Part shown: in pieces, positions 34,121 to 47,752 of the stretch
How positions within the stretch are numbered: the stretch's first letter is position 1
How the letters are laid out: every line of letters begins with the position of its first letter
Origin: Rhizobium sp. Q54
GTDB taxonomy: Bacteria > Pseudomonadota > Alphaproteobacteria > Rhizobiales > Xanthobacteraceae
DNA length: 64,000 nt
Reading direction: 5' to 3'
Assembly (NCBI GenBank): GCA_945907045.1
Contig: CAMDSH010000009.1
Coordinates: 30,303 to 94,302 of the forward strand
Notes under the pieces: generated by a model
What the model saw: only the letters and a program-made list of their open reading frames with translations
The model's database searches: none
What the model was told of the DNA's origin: nothing
Made by a program: the position numbers and the translations under genes

Positions 34121-35471
34121 CGGTCAGCCCTTCCAGCCTTAACGTCGGCGCGTTGGTGCCGAAACGGAATTCGAGATCGTTGGCGGGGGTGAGTGTGCGG
34201 AAGATATCGAGCAGGTGCCCGGCGATGGTGACTTCACTGACCGCATAAGTGCGCTTGCCATTCTCGATCCAGAATCCGGCGGCGCCGCGGCTGTAGTCGC
34301 CGGTGACGCCGTTGACGCCGGAGCCGATCAAATCAGTGACGTAGAAGCCGTCCTTGATGTCGGCGATCAGCGCGTCGGGAGTCTGCTTCCCAGCTTCGAG
34401 ATGCAGATTGGTCGGCGACGGCGAGGGCGTCGAGGAAACGCCGCGCTGCGCGTGTCCGGTGGTGGCAAGCCCAAGCTCGCGCGCTGTCGCGCAATCGAGC
34501 AACCACGTCGTGAGCACGCCGTCATCGACCAGCGCCAGCTTTTTCCCGGCAACGCCCTCGGCGTCGAACGGGCGCGAGCGCAGGCCGCGTTTGCGCAGCG
34601 GATCATCGACGATACAGATGCCGCTCGCGAAAAGCTTCTGCCCCATTTTGTCTTTCAGGAAGCTTGTCTTGCGCGCAATCGATGCGCCGTTGATGGCGCT
34701 GGCGAGATGGCCGACGAGCGAACCCGCGACGCGCGGATCGAATACTACCGGCACCTTGCGCGTTGACACTTTTCGCGGATTGAGCCGCTCGAGTGCCCGC
34801 TCGCCGGCGGTGCGGCCCACTTTCTCGGCACTTTCCAGATCGCTGGCATGCAGCGTCGAGGAGAAATCGTAATCGCGCTCCATGCCGGTGCCTTCTCCGG
34901 CAATCGCCATCATCGAGAGCGAGTGGCGCGAGCCGAGGTAAGCCCCGTGAAATCCGTGGCTGGTGGCTAGCACCATGCCGCCGATGCCCGCAGATGCCGA
35001 CGCGCCGCCCGACTTGGTGATGCCGCGCACGGAAAGACCGGCAGCTTCAGCATCGTGCGCCATGCGCTCAAGCTGCGCGACGGTTGGCAGATTGTGATCG
35101 ATCAGATCTAGGTCGGGGAACTTGTCCGCCAACTGGTTCTCATCGGCCAACCCGGCGAAACGATCCACCGGCGCCGCGCGTGCCATCGCGACCGCGCGCT
35201 CGGCCAGCGCCGCCGTGCCATCCGCCGACAAATCGTTGGTGGAGACGACCGCCTGGCGGTTTCCAACCAGCACACGCAGGCCGACATCGTCGCCTTCCGC
35301 GCTTTCGGATTCCTCCACCGCGCCGTCGCGTACCTCGATGGACAACGACATAGAGCGCACCGCCACGGCATCGGCGGCGTCTGCGCCCGCGCGCTTGGCG
35401 GCGGCGATCAGGCGTTCGGTCAGGCCGGTCAGCGCCGACTGGTCGAACAAAGATGAAGAGGGGGGTCGCAT
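34107..35471 (-). CDS. pmbA: TldD/PmbA family protein, PmbA (TldE) type
   Basis: A 454-residue member of the TldD/TldE protease family, which matures microcin B17 and degrades unfolded peptides as a TldD-TldE heterodimer. The HExxxH metal motif of TldD is absent, so this is the non-catalytic TldE/PmbA partner. Typical segments are GDDVGLRVLVGNRQA at the front and IGSGVNGVTGDYSRGAAGFW near the end. tldD is not in the window. The start at 35471 (MRPPSSSLF) is chosen; an upstream TTG/ATG-rich stretch is open to 35516. It begins the minus-strand operon leading to lpxK. Confidence 0.92.
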   Translation of the reverse strand: MRPPSSSLFDQSALTGLTERLIAAAKRAGADAADAVAVRSMSLSIEVRDGAVEESESAEGDDVGLRVLVGNRQAVVSTNDLSADGTAALAERAVAMARAAPVDRFAGLADENQLADKFPDLDLIDHNLPTVAQLERMAHDAEAAGLSVRGITKSGGASASAGIGGMVLATSHGFHGAYLGSRHSLSMMAIAGEGTGMERDYDFSSTLHASDLESAEKVGRTAGERALERLNPRKVSTRKVPVVFDPRVAGSLVGHLASAINGASIARKTSFLKDKMGQKLFASGICIVDDPLRKRGLRSRPFDAEGVAGKKLALVDDGVLTTWLLDCATARELGLATTGHAQRGVSSTPSPSPTNLHLEAGKQTPDALIADIKDGFYVTDLIGSGVNGVTGDYSRGAAGFWIENGKRTYAVSEVTIAGHLLDIFRTLTPANDLEFRFGTNAPTLRLEGLTVAGQ

Positions 35472-35723
35472 CACGATAACCTTCAAATGGCCCGGAAAAA
35501 GCGTCCGCGCAAGCACTGATCAAGCGCCGGTACCGACATTTCGCACGAGCGCGGCAACACCTCGTCAATCATGGTTCGCAACGGCCCGTCAATCATGCGC
35601 CGCGAAGGACGCGGCTCTACGATCGATTAACCGCGATCTTTAAGCGGATTCCGAGGGGTTTGCGGCATTCTCGCGGCAACGACCGGGCGAAAAAGTCCGG
35701 CGTGGGAGAGTTTGAGGCGTCAA

Positions 35724-36296
35724 ATGCGAGTTGGCGGATCACCCGCCGGGTCGAGCCGTGCATTGCGGCTCGACCCGTTCGCCCTGCCTGTGCGTTTCTC
35801 GGCGAATGATGCCGGGGCTGACGGGCGGATGCGCGATGTCGAATTGCACCGCGAGCGCGTTGTCGTGCGCCGGGCGGTGCGTGGCATGCGCATGGCGCTC
35901 AATATGCCGGTGTCGTCGTTCCTCGGCGTCGCCATCCGTATGCTCCCCCCCGAAGGCGAGGCGCAGGCTGCCGTTGCCGTCGTTCTCGAACATAGAGATC
36001 CCGCTCTAGCGTTGCAGCTTTTCGTCTCGGACGAAGGCGGTGACGTGATGGCGGAATGGCAATCCTGGGCGCGCGTGCTCGGAGTGCCCCAGCTTGTTGA
36101 GGAAACCAACGGCGCCTTGCGCGAGCCGTTCGAGCGCCTCGGCGACATTCGCATTCAGGCGCCGCGCCCGCGCCGCCGCAAGCGCACCGCGCTCAAGCGC
36201 CGCCGTCCGTCGATCTTGATGCGCCGCCGTCCGGGCAAGATCACCGAGGCGACCCCGGTGCATCGCGCCGAGCGCGAAATCATCGCGCGGAATTAA
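35724..36296 (+). CDS. DUF6101 family protein with Arg-rich tail
   Basis: A 190-residue protein. Residues about 15-125 form a compact domain with SRALRLDPFALPVRF near the start, and the last 60 residues are extremely basic (RPRRRKRTALKRRRP, MRRRPGK), suggesting nucleic-acid or membrane-phosphate binding. The core is like DUF6101, known from Hyphomicrobiales and without assigned function. ATG at 35724 is used; a TTG four codons upstream exists. The 252 bp between it and pmbA should carry divergent promoters; I see no other gene there. Confidence 0.75.
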   Translation: MRVGGSPAGSSRALRLDPFALPVRFSANDAGADGRMRDVELHRERVVVRRAVRGMRMALNMPVSSFLGVAIRMLPPEGEAQAAVAVVLEHRDPALALQLFVSDEGGDVMAEWQSWARVLGVPQLVEETNGALREPFERLGDIRIQAPRPRRRKRTALKRRRPSILMRRRPGKITEATPVHRAEREIIARN

Positions 36297-36299
36297 GAA

Positions 36300-36665
36300 T
36301 TATTTACAGCGCCGAAGCTTGATGGTGCCGCCGCGCTGCAGATGCAGCTCGACGTGATCGCCGTCGATTTGCTTTAGCGTGCTGCTGTTGCGGCCGTTGA
36401 CCTGGCCGGTGCGGAATTCTTCAGTGATCCGCCATTCCCCGGTGCCCTGCGGGCTGACCGCGATGGCGCGGAAATCCGGCACGCCGCCGCCGCTATCGAA
36501 CCTGCGCTCGCCCTTGAAGTCGACGACGCGCAGCTTGGCGCAATCGATCGGGCCTTTTTCCGTGCTGGTGCTCTGCCCCCATTTGCCCGTGACCGGATAG
36601 TTGTCGGCAAGCGCGGGCGCGCTCAGGGCAAAAGTCGCCAAGATAATTACAGCGGCGGTTTTCAT
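36300..36665 (-). CDS. small exported protein, function unknown
   Basis: A 121-residue protein with signal peptide (MKTAAVIILATFALSAPALA). The mature part begins DNYPVTGKWGQST and contains two cysteines (DCAKLR near the middle and the C-terminal RRCK) that could pair in the periplasm. A run of short beta-like segments (GEWRITEEFRTG, HVELHLQRGG) suggests a small beta-rich fold. I recognise no named domain. It is convergent with DUF6101 (three-base gap) and divergent from the GT39-like gene. Confidence 0.7.
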   Translation of the reverse strand: MKTAAVIILATFALSAPALADNYPVTGKWGQSTSTEKGPIDCAKLRVVDFKGERRFDSGGGVPDFRAIAVSPQGTGEWRITEEFRTGQVNGRNSSTLKQIDGDHVELHLQRGGTIKLRRCK

Positions 36666-36741
36666 GGCGGTCCAATTTCGCGCCCAAACAATGTTCAAAT
36701 CAAGCTTGAGCCATACGGATGATTAATGGAAGGTGCGTTCC

Positions 36742-38120
36742 ATGTCCCGCCGTGAACGCATCTTTCTGGCGATCCTCACCCTGATTGCCGTCTATTTTCT
36801 CATTTGGCCGTTGTGGCGCGCGTTTTTCCCGATGGAGATCGCGCCGAACGAGGGCTGGAACGCCTATCATCAGGACGCGGCCGTGCATGGCGTTCTTTAT
36901 CCGCCGTCCGATGCGTTGATTGTCAATAATTATCCGCCGCTTTCGTTCTACGCCATCGGCTGGCTCGGCAAGTGGCTGGGCGATGCGCTCTATGTCGGGC
37001 GTGCGCTTTCGATCGCAGCGGTGATGGGCCTCGGCGTCGTGATCGCGCTGGCGATCAGGCGGCTCGGCGGCGGCAAGGCCGCGGCCGCCATCGGCGGGCT
37101 CTGGTTCGTCGCCGTCATGGCCGGCGCGTTCAATCGCTTCGTCGGCATGAACGACCCGCAGCTCGTTGCGCAGCTTGTCATGGGCATCGCGCTGGTGTGG
37201 TTCCTCTCGCGCGATGCGCGCGGGCTTTCCGCCGAGCCGCCGATATTGCTGATGGTCGCGGCGGGGTTCTGGAAACACAATGTCGTGGTCATTCCTGCCG
37301 CCACGTTGCTGTGGTTGCTGCTGCGTGATGGACGCCGTGCCTGGCGGCCTATTTTCGTCGGCGTCGCCGCGGCGGGCGCGGGGTTGGCGCTGTGCATTGC
37401 GATTTTCGGCGATGTGTTCCTCGCAAATTTGCTCATTCCGCGTCAGTACAACTGGAAGCGGGTGTTCCTCAGTATGGGCCGGCTGCAATGGGTTCTGCCC
37501 GCGCTTCTCATCTGGGCGGCCTGGGCATGGCATGAGCGCCGCACAGAAGCCGCGCGCTTCACCGCGCTGCTGGTCGGGTTGGGACTCACTTCTTATCTCG
37601 CGCAGTGGGCGAGCGAGGCGGTGGTCGACAACGCGCAGTTCGATCTGTTGATCGCGGCCGCGATCGGGCTGGGCGTTGCTTATGAGCGGATCGGCGCGTT
37701 GGCCTCCGCGACGGGATGGAATGTTTTGCGCCTGCGCGGCGCGATCGTTGCGATCCTGGTCATTCGCCTGCTCGCCACCACGCGCTATGAACCGATGCTG
37801 ATTTTGTTTGATCCCGGCTATCGTGCCGCTTTCCCGGCGCATGCTGAAATCGTCCGGCAAGAGGCGTCGCGCGTCGCGGCAATCAAAGGCAACGTCGGCT
37901 GCTTGAACAAGGTTGTCTGCCGGCTTGCCGGAAAACCGTTTGCGGTCGACGATTTCAGGATCGAGCAGCTCGTCGGCACCGGCGCGCTGAGCGAAGCGCA
38001 GTTACAGCAGCAATACACAAAGCACGGCATTACGATTGTGGAAACCGATGTGCGCGCCAATATTGAGTCTCTGTATCGCGATCTGGCGCGCGACATCGCC
38101 GCGTGGCGCAAGGCGCGCGA

Positions 38121-38124
<4 letters not shown>
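36742..38124 (+). CDS. polytopic membrane protein, GT39-like glycosyltransferase
   Basis: A 460-residue membrane protein with about ten hydrophobic segments. The first periplasmic loop has [14 protein letters not shown] followed by [11 protein letters not shown], matching the acidic and YPPL elements of GT39 enzymes. The last ~120 residues form a soluble domain with two cysteines (GCLNKVVC). AAGGTG lies about eight bases before the ATG at 36742. The sugar donor and acceptor are unknown. It overlaps the end of the oxoprolinase gene by four bases, tail to tail. Confidence 0.7.
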
Positions 38125-41759
<3,635 letters not shown>

Positions 41760-41867
41760 TCCCACCCTTTTACACCCTTGCCAGCCACGGCCTTCAGGCG
41801 CGATGCTTGAGCCTAGCGTTCCCAGCCGAGGGCCTAAAACAATGCCCCGGCACCTTAGGAGGATACA

Positions 41868-42842
41868 ATGATTTGCACGTTGCGTGCGTTCGCGCTTCTG
41901 ATGTTCGCGGGCGCCTTTGCCACCAGCGCGGCCGCGCAGACGAAATGGGATTTGCCGACGCCCTATCCGGCGGGCAATTTCCACACCAAGAACGTCGTCC
42001 AGTTCACCGAGGACGTCGACAAGGCGACCAAGGGCTCGCTTAAGATTGCGGTGCATCCGGCGGGCTCGCTGATCAAGCACGCGGACATCAAGCGCTCGGT
42101 GCGGCAGGGCACGGCGCCGATCGGCGAAGTGCTGATCTCGCTGGCGTCCAACGAGGCTCCGGTTTACGGGCTCGATTCCGTGCCGTTCCTCGCCACCGGC
42201 TACGCCGCGTCGAAGAAGCTCTATGGCGCACAGAAGCCGTTCCTTGCCAAGCAGCTTGAGAAGGAAGGTTTGATCCTGCTCTACTCGGTGCCGTGGCCGC
42301 CGCAGGGACTTTATTCCAAGCGCGAGATCAAATCGGTCGATGATCTCAAGGGGCTCAAGTTCCGCACCTACAACGCCATGATCGGGCGCATCGCGGCGCT
42401 CGCCGGTTCGATCCCGACGCAGATCGAGGTGCCTGACCTTCCGACCGCCTTCGCCACCGGCCGCGTTGACGTTATGATTACGTCGGCTTCCACCGGCGTG
42501 GATACAAAGTCGGAAGATTACCTCACGCATTACACCGACACGCAGGCCTGGCTGCCGCGCAACATGGTGTTCGTGAACAAGGAAGCCTTCGACAAATTGC
42601 CGGCGGCAGAGAAGAAGGCAGTGCTCGACGCGGCGAAGGCCGCCGAGGAGCGCGGCTGGAAAGCCTCGGAAGAGGAAATGACGATCAAGACCAATGCGCT
42701 GAGGACCGCAAAAATTATCGTCATGCCGCCGAGCCCGGCGCTCAAAGCGGGGCTTACCAAGATCGGTGAGACCATTGCCACCGAATGGGCCGCCGCCGCC
42801 GGCGAAGACGGCAAAGCGATGCTCGCTGCCTTCCGCAAGTGA
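41868..42842 (+). CDS. dctP: TRAP transporter substrate-binding protein (DctP family)
   Basis: A 324-residue periplasmic solute-binding protein with a signal peptide ([14 protein letters not shown]). The carboxylate-binding arginine is in the KGLKFRTYN segment, typical of DctP proteins that bind organic acids. A strong TTAGGAGG ribosome site precedes the ATG. It heads the dctP-dctQ-dctM operon and is divergent from the 5-oxoprolinase, so pyroglutamate or a related cyclic amide is a good candidate ligand; this is inference. Confidence 0.93.
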   Translation: MICTLRAFALLMFAGAFATSAAAQTKWDLPTPYPAGNFHTKNVVQFTEDVDKATKGSLKIAVHPAGSLIKHADIKRSVRQGTAPIGEVLISLASNEAPVYGLDSVPFLATGYAASKKLYGAQKPFLAKQLEKEGLILLYSVPWPPQGLYSKREIKSVDDLKGLKFRTYNAMIGRIAALAGSIPTQIEVPDLPTAFATGRVDVMITSASTGVDTKSEDYLTHYTDTQAWLPRNMVFVNKEAFDKLPAAEKKAVLDAAKAAEERGWKASEEEMTIKTNALRTAKIIVMPPSPALKAGLTKIGETIATEWAAAAGEDGKAMLAAFRK

Positions 42843-42858
42843 ACGCATCCAAAATAAT

Positions 42859-42908
42859 CGCCCTGATGGGCGCAAACATGAGCCCTCTTCCCGCAAGGGG
42901 AGAGGGCT
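42859..42908 (+). repeat. two hairpins between dctP and dctQ
   Basis: CGCCC-tgat-GGGCG (42859-42872) is followed by AGCCCTCTTCCC-gcaa-GGGGAGAGGGCT (42881-42908, one mismatch). They fill the 75-bp spacer. They could attenuate transcription or protect the dctP mRNA end, giving more binding protein than permease. Confidence 0.65.
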
Positions 42909-42917
42909 AGACTTTTG

Positions 42918-43475
42918 ATGCGCAAAATCCTCGACCGGCTTTATGCTGTGGCGCTGTGGCTGTCGGCGATTTGCCTTGCCGCCATCGCGCTGCTCGTCGG
43001 GTTGCAACTCGCCGGCAGGATTATCGACGGTGCGCTCGCGCTGGTCGGTATGGCGCCGGAAGGCATCATCATTCTCTCGCTCGCCGAGATCGCCGGATAT
43101 CTGCTCGGCGCGGCGAGCTTTTTCGCGCTGGCCGGGACGCTGAAATCCGGCGCGCATATCCGCGTCACCATGGTGCTTGCCGCGTTGAGCGCGCGGACAC
43201 GCCGCTGGGTGGAAATCTGGGCACTGTCGGCGTCGGCGGCATTTTCCGCCTACGTCACCTGGAACTTTGCTTCGTTCACTTATTACTCGTGGATGTTCAA
43301 TGAAGTCTCTTCCGGTCTCATTCCGGTGCCGCTGGCGATCCCGCAAGCGGCGATGACAGCGGGAATTCTCATTCTCACGATCGCGCTGCTTGATGAGCTG
43401 ATGATCGTGTGGCGCGGCGGACACCCGACGTTCCGCACGGCGGAAGACGCGCTCACGCTCGGCAAGGAGGGCTGA
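42918..43475 (+). CDS. dctQ: TRAP transporter small permease (DctQ family)
   Basis: A 185-residue protein with four membrane segments ([21 protein letters not shown] first). DctQ is the small integral subunit that joins the large permease. The ATG at 42918 follows a TTG; its stop shares bases with the dctM ATG (TGATG), so translation is coupled. A spacer with two hairpins separates it from dctP. Confidence 0.9.
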   Translation: MRKILDRLYAVALWLSAICLAAIALLVGLQLAGRIIDGALALVGMAPEGIIILSLAEIAGYLLGAASFFALAGTLKSGAHIRVTMVLAALSARTRRWVEIWALSASAAFSAYVTWNFASFTYYSWMFNEVSSGLIPVPLAIPQAAMTAGILILTIALLDELMIVWRGGHPTFRTAEDALTLGKEG

Positions 43476-44782
43476 TGGACCTCCTCGAACTTTCAGTCCT
43501 GCTGATGCTGCTGCTGTTCGCGATCCTCGGTTCCGGCATCTGGATCGGCGTCGCGCTTGCGATGGTCGGGCTGGTTGCTGTGTTGACGAAATTGTCAGTG
43601 CCGGCGGGACAGGTGCTCGCCACCTCGGTGTGGGCGGCGTCGAATTCCTGGGACCTCACCGCGCTGCCGATGTTCATCTGGATGGGTGAAATTCTCTATC
43701 GCACGAAATTATCCGAGGACATGTTCGAGGGGCTTGCGCCCTGGCTGCAAAAACTTCCCGGCCGGCTGCTGCATGTGAACGTGATCGGCTGCGCGATCTT
43801 CGCGGCGGTGTCGGGTTCATCGGCGGCGACATGCGCAACAATAGGCCGCATCTCGCTGCCCGAACTGCTCAAGCGCGGTTACGATTTGAAGATGTCGATC
43901 GGCACGCTCGCCGGTTCCGGCACGCTCGGCCTGCTGATCCCGCCCTCGATCATCATGATCGTCTATGCGACCGCGACCGACCAGTCGATCGCGCGGTTGT
44001 TCATCGCCGGCGTCATCCCCGGCATCATGCTGGCGGGATTGTTCTCCGGCTTCATCATCATCTGGGCGCTGTTCAACAAAGACCGCATGCCGCCGCCCGA
44101 TCCGCCGACCACTTTCACCAATCGCATCATCGCCACGCGCCGGTTGATCCCCGTCATTTTGCTGATCCTCGGCGTGATCGGCTCGATCTATGGCGGCCTC
44201 GCCTCCGCCACCGAAGCCGCGGTGGTCGGCGTGTTTCTCTCGCTCGCGTTGTCGTGGTGGATGAACACGCTGAACTGGGAGAGCTTCAGCGCTGCGCTGC
44301 TCGGCGCCACCAAAACGAGTTGCATGATCGCGTTCATTCTCGCGGGCGCGGCTTACCTCACCGCCGCGATGGGATTCACCGGCATCCCGCGCGCGCTGGC
44401 GGAATGGATCGGCGAGTACAATCTCCCGCACTGGCAACTGCTCACTGCACTGACGGTTTTCTACATCATCTTGGGATGCTTCCTCGACGGCATCTCGATG
44501 GTGGTGCTCACTACCGCCGTTATCATGCCGCTGGTGCAGAAGGCGGGCTTCGATTTGATCTGGTTCGGCATCTACATCGTGCTGGTTGTTGAAATGGCGC
44601 AGATCACGCCGCCGGTCGGCTTCAATCTGTACGTGCTGCAAGGCATGACCGGGCGCGACATCTTCACCATCGGCGCCTACACGCTGCCGCTGTTCTTCCT
44701 GATGTGCCTCGCGGTGGTGCTGATCGTGGCGTTCCCGCAGATCGCGCTCTGGCTGCCGTCGACGATGCTGGACGCGAAATAA
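43475..44782 (+). CDS. dctM: TRAP transporter large permease (DctM family)
   Basis: A 435-residue polytopic permease with about twelve membrane segments, using a sodium gradient with DctQ and the periplasmic DctP. Family segments include [21 protein letters not shown] and [19 protein letters not shown] in pieces, and [19 protein letters not shown] near the end. Three genes in the order P-Q-M make a complete transporter. The ATG overlaps the dctQ stop. The next gene is convergent and begins one base after the stop. Confidence 0.95.
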   Translation: MDLLELSVLLMLLLFAILGSGIWIGVALAMVGLVAVLTKLSVPAGQVLATSVWAASNSWDLTALPMFIWMGEILYRTKLSEDMFEGLAPWLQKLPGRLLHVNVIGCAIFAAVSGSSAATCATIGRISLPELLKRGYDLKMSIGTLAGSGTLGLLIPPSIIMIVYATATDQSIARLFIAGVIPGIMLAGLFSGFIIIWALFNKDRMPPPDPPTTFTNRIIATRRLIPVILLILGVIGSIYGGLASATEAAVVGVFLSLALSWWMNTLNWESFSAALLGATKTSCMIAFILAGAAYLTAAMGFTGIPRALAEWIGEYNLPHWQLLTALTVFYIILGCFLDGISMVVLTTAVIMPLVQKAGFDLIWFGIYIVLVVEMAQITPPVGFNLYVLQGMTGRDIFTIGAYTLPLFFLMCLAVVLIVAFPQIALWLPSTMLDAK

Positions 44783-45661
44783 TTATCTTTTGACGCGCAT
44801 TCTTTGTCCGATCAGCACGGTCGCGACCACGGCGGCGGCGAATAGCAGCGTTTCGAATTCGATGCGCTCCCCGTTCACCGGCCAGGCCAGCGCCACGATC
44901 ACGAACGGCTGCAACAGCAGCATCTGCCCGACGCGGGCGACGCCGCCCATCGCCATCGCCGCGTTGAAAACGAAGAACGATAAATACTGGCTGACGAATC
45001 CGACATACGCGAGCCCGGCGAAGGCGGAAGCGGGCGTGTTCGCAAATGTCGCCGGCCATAGCGCGTAAGTCGCTATCGCCGCGAGGGGCAGAAAAATCGC
45101 GACGCCCCACGAGATCACTTCCCAACCCGGCATCTGCGCCGTGAGCTTGCCGGAGAGCGTGTAGCCGCAGGCGCCCGCCGCGACCGCGCCGAGCAGAAAC
45201 AGATCGCCCGCGCTCACGGCTTCAAATCCCGAACGCCGCAGAATAAATGCGAGGACGAGTGCGGCGCCCGCCACGCTCGCGATCCAGAAACCGGCGCTTG
45301 GTCGCTCATGCGCGAGAATGGCGGCGGCCGCGGCTGTCGCAAGGGGAAGAATTCCGAACACCACGCCGCCATGCGCAGCCGGAACGGTCATCATGGCGAC
45401 CGCAATGAACAGCGGGAACATGAGGATGGTGCAAAATCCGGCGGCGAAAAGTTCAGTCAGCTTTCGCGGCGTTGGCAATGCGCGCCGGGTGAAAAGCAAA
45501 ACCAGCGCGCCTGTGATACCGGCAATCGTTGCGCGCGCGGCGGTGAGAAATAACGGATCGAGACCCGCGACCCCAAGGCGTGTTGCGGGGAGCGTGCCGG
45601 CGAACATCACGACGCCGATGAAGCCGAGCAGCAGGCCGAGTTTTTCGTGCGTGCGGAACAT
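44783..45661 (-). CDS. EamA/DMT family transporter
   Basis: A 292-residue membrane protein with ten hydrophobic segments in two EamA repeats: residues about 10-140 and 150-285, the latter with AYVGFVSQYLSFFVFN and QMLLLQPFVIVALAWPVNGE. Such drug/metabolite transporters export amino acids, purines or other metabolites. Nothing in the sequence identifies the substrate. It converges on the TRAP operon and is not part of it. Confidence 0.87.
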   Translation of the reverse strand: MFRTHEKLGLLLGFIGVVMFAGTLPATRLGVAGLDPLFLTAARATIAGITGALVLLFTRRALPTPRKLTELFAAGFCTILMFPLFIAVAMMTVPAAHGGVVFGILPLATAAAAAILAHERPSAGFWIASVAGAALVLAFILRRSGFEAVSAGDLFLLGAVAAGACGYTLSGKLTAQMPGWEVISWGVAIFLPLAAIATYALWPATFANTPASAFAGLAYVGFVSQYLSFFVFNAAMAMGGVARVGQMLLLQPFVIVALAWPVNGERIEFETLLFAAAVVATVLIGQRMRVKR

Positions 45662-45769
45662 TTATGAATCGCAAAATTGGCGGGCGCGCGGACGCTAGCC
45701 CGTGCAGCGCGGAGTGACCAGCGCAACTGCGCGATAGGTTCAATCGTTCCGAGTGATGTTGAAATTGGT

Positions 45770-45800
45770 GGGGCGCCCGGCGGGTTTCGCCGGACGCCCC
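45770..45800 (-). terminator. hairpin after rnpB
   Basis: GGGGCG and CCGGCG arms (45770-45782) pair with CGCCGG and CGCCCC (45788-45800) around a five-base loop with one mismatch. It lies just beyond the 3' end of the RNase P RNA on its strand. The following minus-strand sequence (ACCAATTTCAAC) has only a weak T-run. Confidence 0.6.
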
Positions 45801-45805
45801 TTCAG

Positions 45806-46203
<398 letters not shown>

Positions 46204-46263
46204 CGCCCAAGCAATGGGGAGGATGGCGCGTCCCGTCAAGGGCGAGGGGAAATTCGTCGTTAA

Positions 46264-47094
46264 TCAGGCCGGTATCGGCCGCGTCTCGATCAGTTCGCGC
46301 AGCGTCGTCGCGGTGGACGCATCGGCGATGCCGTCGACAAGTTCGGGACGGAAGTGGCGCTGGAACGCGGTGACGACGATGCGCGTGTCCTCGTCGTAGA
46401 GGCCGGTCTGCGCGATGCCATAGCCGTAGCTCGCCAGCATGCCTTGCAGCTGCGCTACGTTCTCGCCGCTGTCGCCGGGTTTGAGCGCCGGACCATTGGG
46501 CACAATCGGCGCCGGCCGCACCCAGTGTCCGATGCCGGATTCGTGCAGCAACTTCCACGGAAATTTCTCGCCGGGGTCTTGCTTGCGCGCTGGCGCGACG
46601 TCGGAATGCGCGAGCACACGGTCGGCGCGAATTTGCGGATGGCGGGAGAGAATGCCGCGGCAGAGCGTGATCACCGCCGCGATCTGCCGGCGCGGAAATT
46701 CGGGATAATCGAAATCGTGTCCGGGATTGGTGATCTCGATGCCGATGGAGCGCGAGTTGTTGTCGGTCGCGCCTTCCCATGACGAGACACCGGCATGCCA
46801 GGCGCGGCGCGCTTCCGGCACGCATTGCACGATGCGCCCTTCCGCGAACACGACGTAATGCGAGGAGACTTTGGCTTCCACCGAGCACAGCCGCTCCAGC
46901 GCCGCCTGCTCGTCCTGCATACCGGTGTAATGCAGGATCACCATGTCGGGCGGCAAACCGTCCTTGCGCTCGTCGGTGTTCGGCGAGGCGACGATATCGG
47001 CAACGACAAACGAATCCGGCGGAAACGGCGGCATGCTCTGGAGCATAAGCGATAAGGCGGCGGATCGAGAGGGGGGAGGTGATAGTTCGTTCAA
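46264..47094 (-). CDS. N-acetylmuramoyl-L-alanine amidase (AmpD-like) with peptidoglycan-binding domain
   Basis: A 276-residue protein with an Amidase_2 domain (about residues 35-175) and a C-terminal PG_binding_1 domain (about 200-265, LKPGDSGENVAQLQGML). Zinc ligands appear as H55 (VILHYTGM) and the histidine of LAHSDVAPARKQDPG. It cleaves the bond between muramic acid and L-alanine. No clear signal peptide is seen, so cytoplasmic recycling of anhydromuropeptides is more likely than periplasmic wall cleavage, although the wall-binding domain argues the other way. Starts at 47094 or 47046 are both possible. Confidence 0.9.
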   Translation of the reverse strand: MNELSPPPSRSAALSLMLQSMPPFPPDSFVVADIVASPNTDERKDGLPPDMVILHYTGMQDEQAALERLCSVEAKVSSHYVVFAEGRIVQCVPEARRAWHAGVSSWEGATDNNSRSIGIEITNPGHDFDYPEFPRRQIAAVITLCRGILSRHPQIRADRVLAHSDVAPARKQDPGEKFPWKLLHESGIGHWVRPAPIVPNGPALKPGDSGENVAQLQGMLASYGYGIAQTGLYDEDTRIVVTAFQRHFRPELVDGIADASTATTLRELIETRPIPA

Positions 47095-47146
47095 CGCTGG
47101 GCCTTACACATAATAAGAAGTGCTTATGCACCCCAAAAACAAACAC

Positions 47147-47180
47147 GGCCCGGTTCGGGGGCGAAACCCCGAACCGGGTC
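47147..47180 (-). terminator. strong intrinsic terminator after the PRC-barrel gene
   Basis: A perfect 12-bp stem (CCCGGTTCGGGG with CCCCGAACCGGG, 47149-47178) with a six-base loop. On the minus strand it is followed by GTGTTTGTTTTTGG. This is the clearest rho-independent terminator in the window. It separates the PRC-barrel gene from the amidase gene, so each has its own promoter. Confidence 0.85.
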
Positions 47181-47227
47181 GTGCTCGTACTCACACATTT
47201 ACATTCGATGCGGTCAACCCGAGCGGG

Positions 47228-47752
47228 TTACCGGCTAGACTGAGCCGGGCTGCTCATCGGTCGCGACGCGCCGAGCCCGCCGCCGTTCAGACCGCCCGGT
47301 GCCATGCCGGTGGTCGTGCGCGGCGGCTGATACGGCTCGAAGTTCTGCGCCTGCTTGAGTTGTTCCTTCGACATCGACAACTTCAGCTTGTCGTAGCCGC
47401 CATTCACGCCCTTGATCACCTGGAACGAGCTTGGCGCCAGCGCAACGTCCTTCGCGCCCACGCCGAGGAAACCGCCGACGCTGATCACATAGGCATCGAT
47501 CCGGCCGTCATTGGCGAACAGCACGTCTGTGACGTCGCCGATCTTCTGTTCGTCGGTGCCGATCACGTCGGTGCCTTTGAACTTCGACGCCAGCCACTGG
47601 TCCGGCTTCTGCGACGAGACGATCGCCGGCCCGCTCGGCTGCGTTGCGGCGGGGGGCGTGGAATTCGCGGCGGGCGGCAGCGACGTTTGCGCCAGCGCGC
47701 CAGAGAGCATGAGGCCGCTCAAGGCGGTGCCGATCATCAGTTTCTTCAGCAT
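47228..47752 (-). CDS. exported PRC-barrel domain protein
   Basis: A 174-residue protein with a signal peptide (LMIGTALSGLMLSGALA). A PRC-barrel domain spans about residues 52-115 (KGTDVIGTDEQKIGDVTDVL, then AYVISVGGFLGVGAKDVALA). A Pro/Gly-rich tail follows. Exported PRC-barrel proteins are abundant in rhizobia and lack a firmly known function; an envelope or stress role is often supposed. AAGGAG lies six bases before the ATG. It is monocistronic, closed by a strong terminator. Confidence 0.85.
   Translation of the reverse strand: MLKKLMIGTALSGLMLSGALAQTSLPPAANSTPPAATQPSGPAIVSSQKPDQWLASKFKGTDVIGTDEQKIGDVTDVLFANDGRIDAYVISVGGFLGVGAKDVALAPSSFQVIKGVNGGYDKLKLSMSKEQLKQAQNFEPYQPPRTTTGMAPGGLNGGGLGASRPMSSPAQSSR

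Noticed and set aside
41760..43424. Continuation of the oxoprolinase frame for 555 more codons upstream on the minus strand
   Set aside because: The added part is Arg/His-rich antisense of dctP and dctQ with no domain; the hydantoinase start motif follows ATG 41759.
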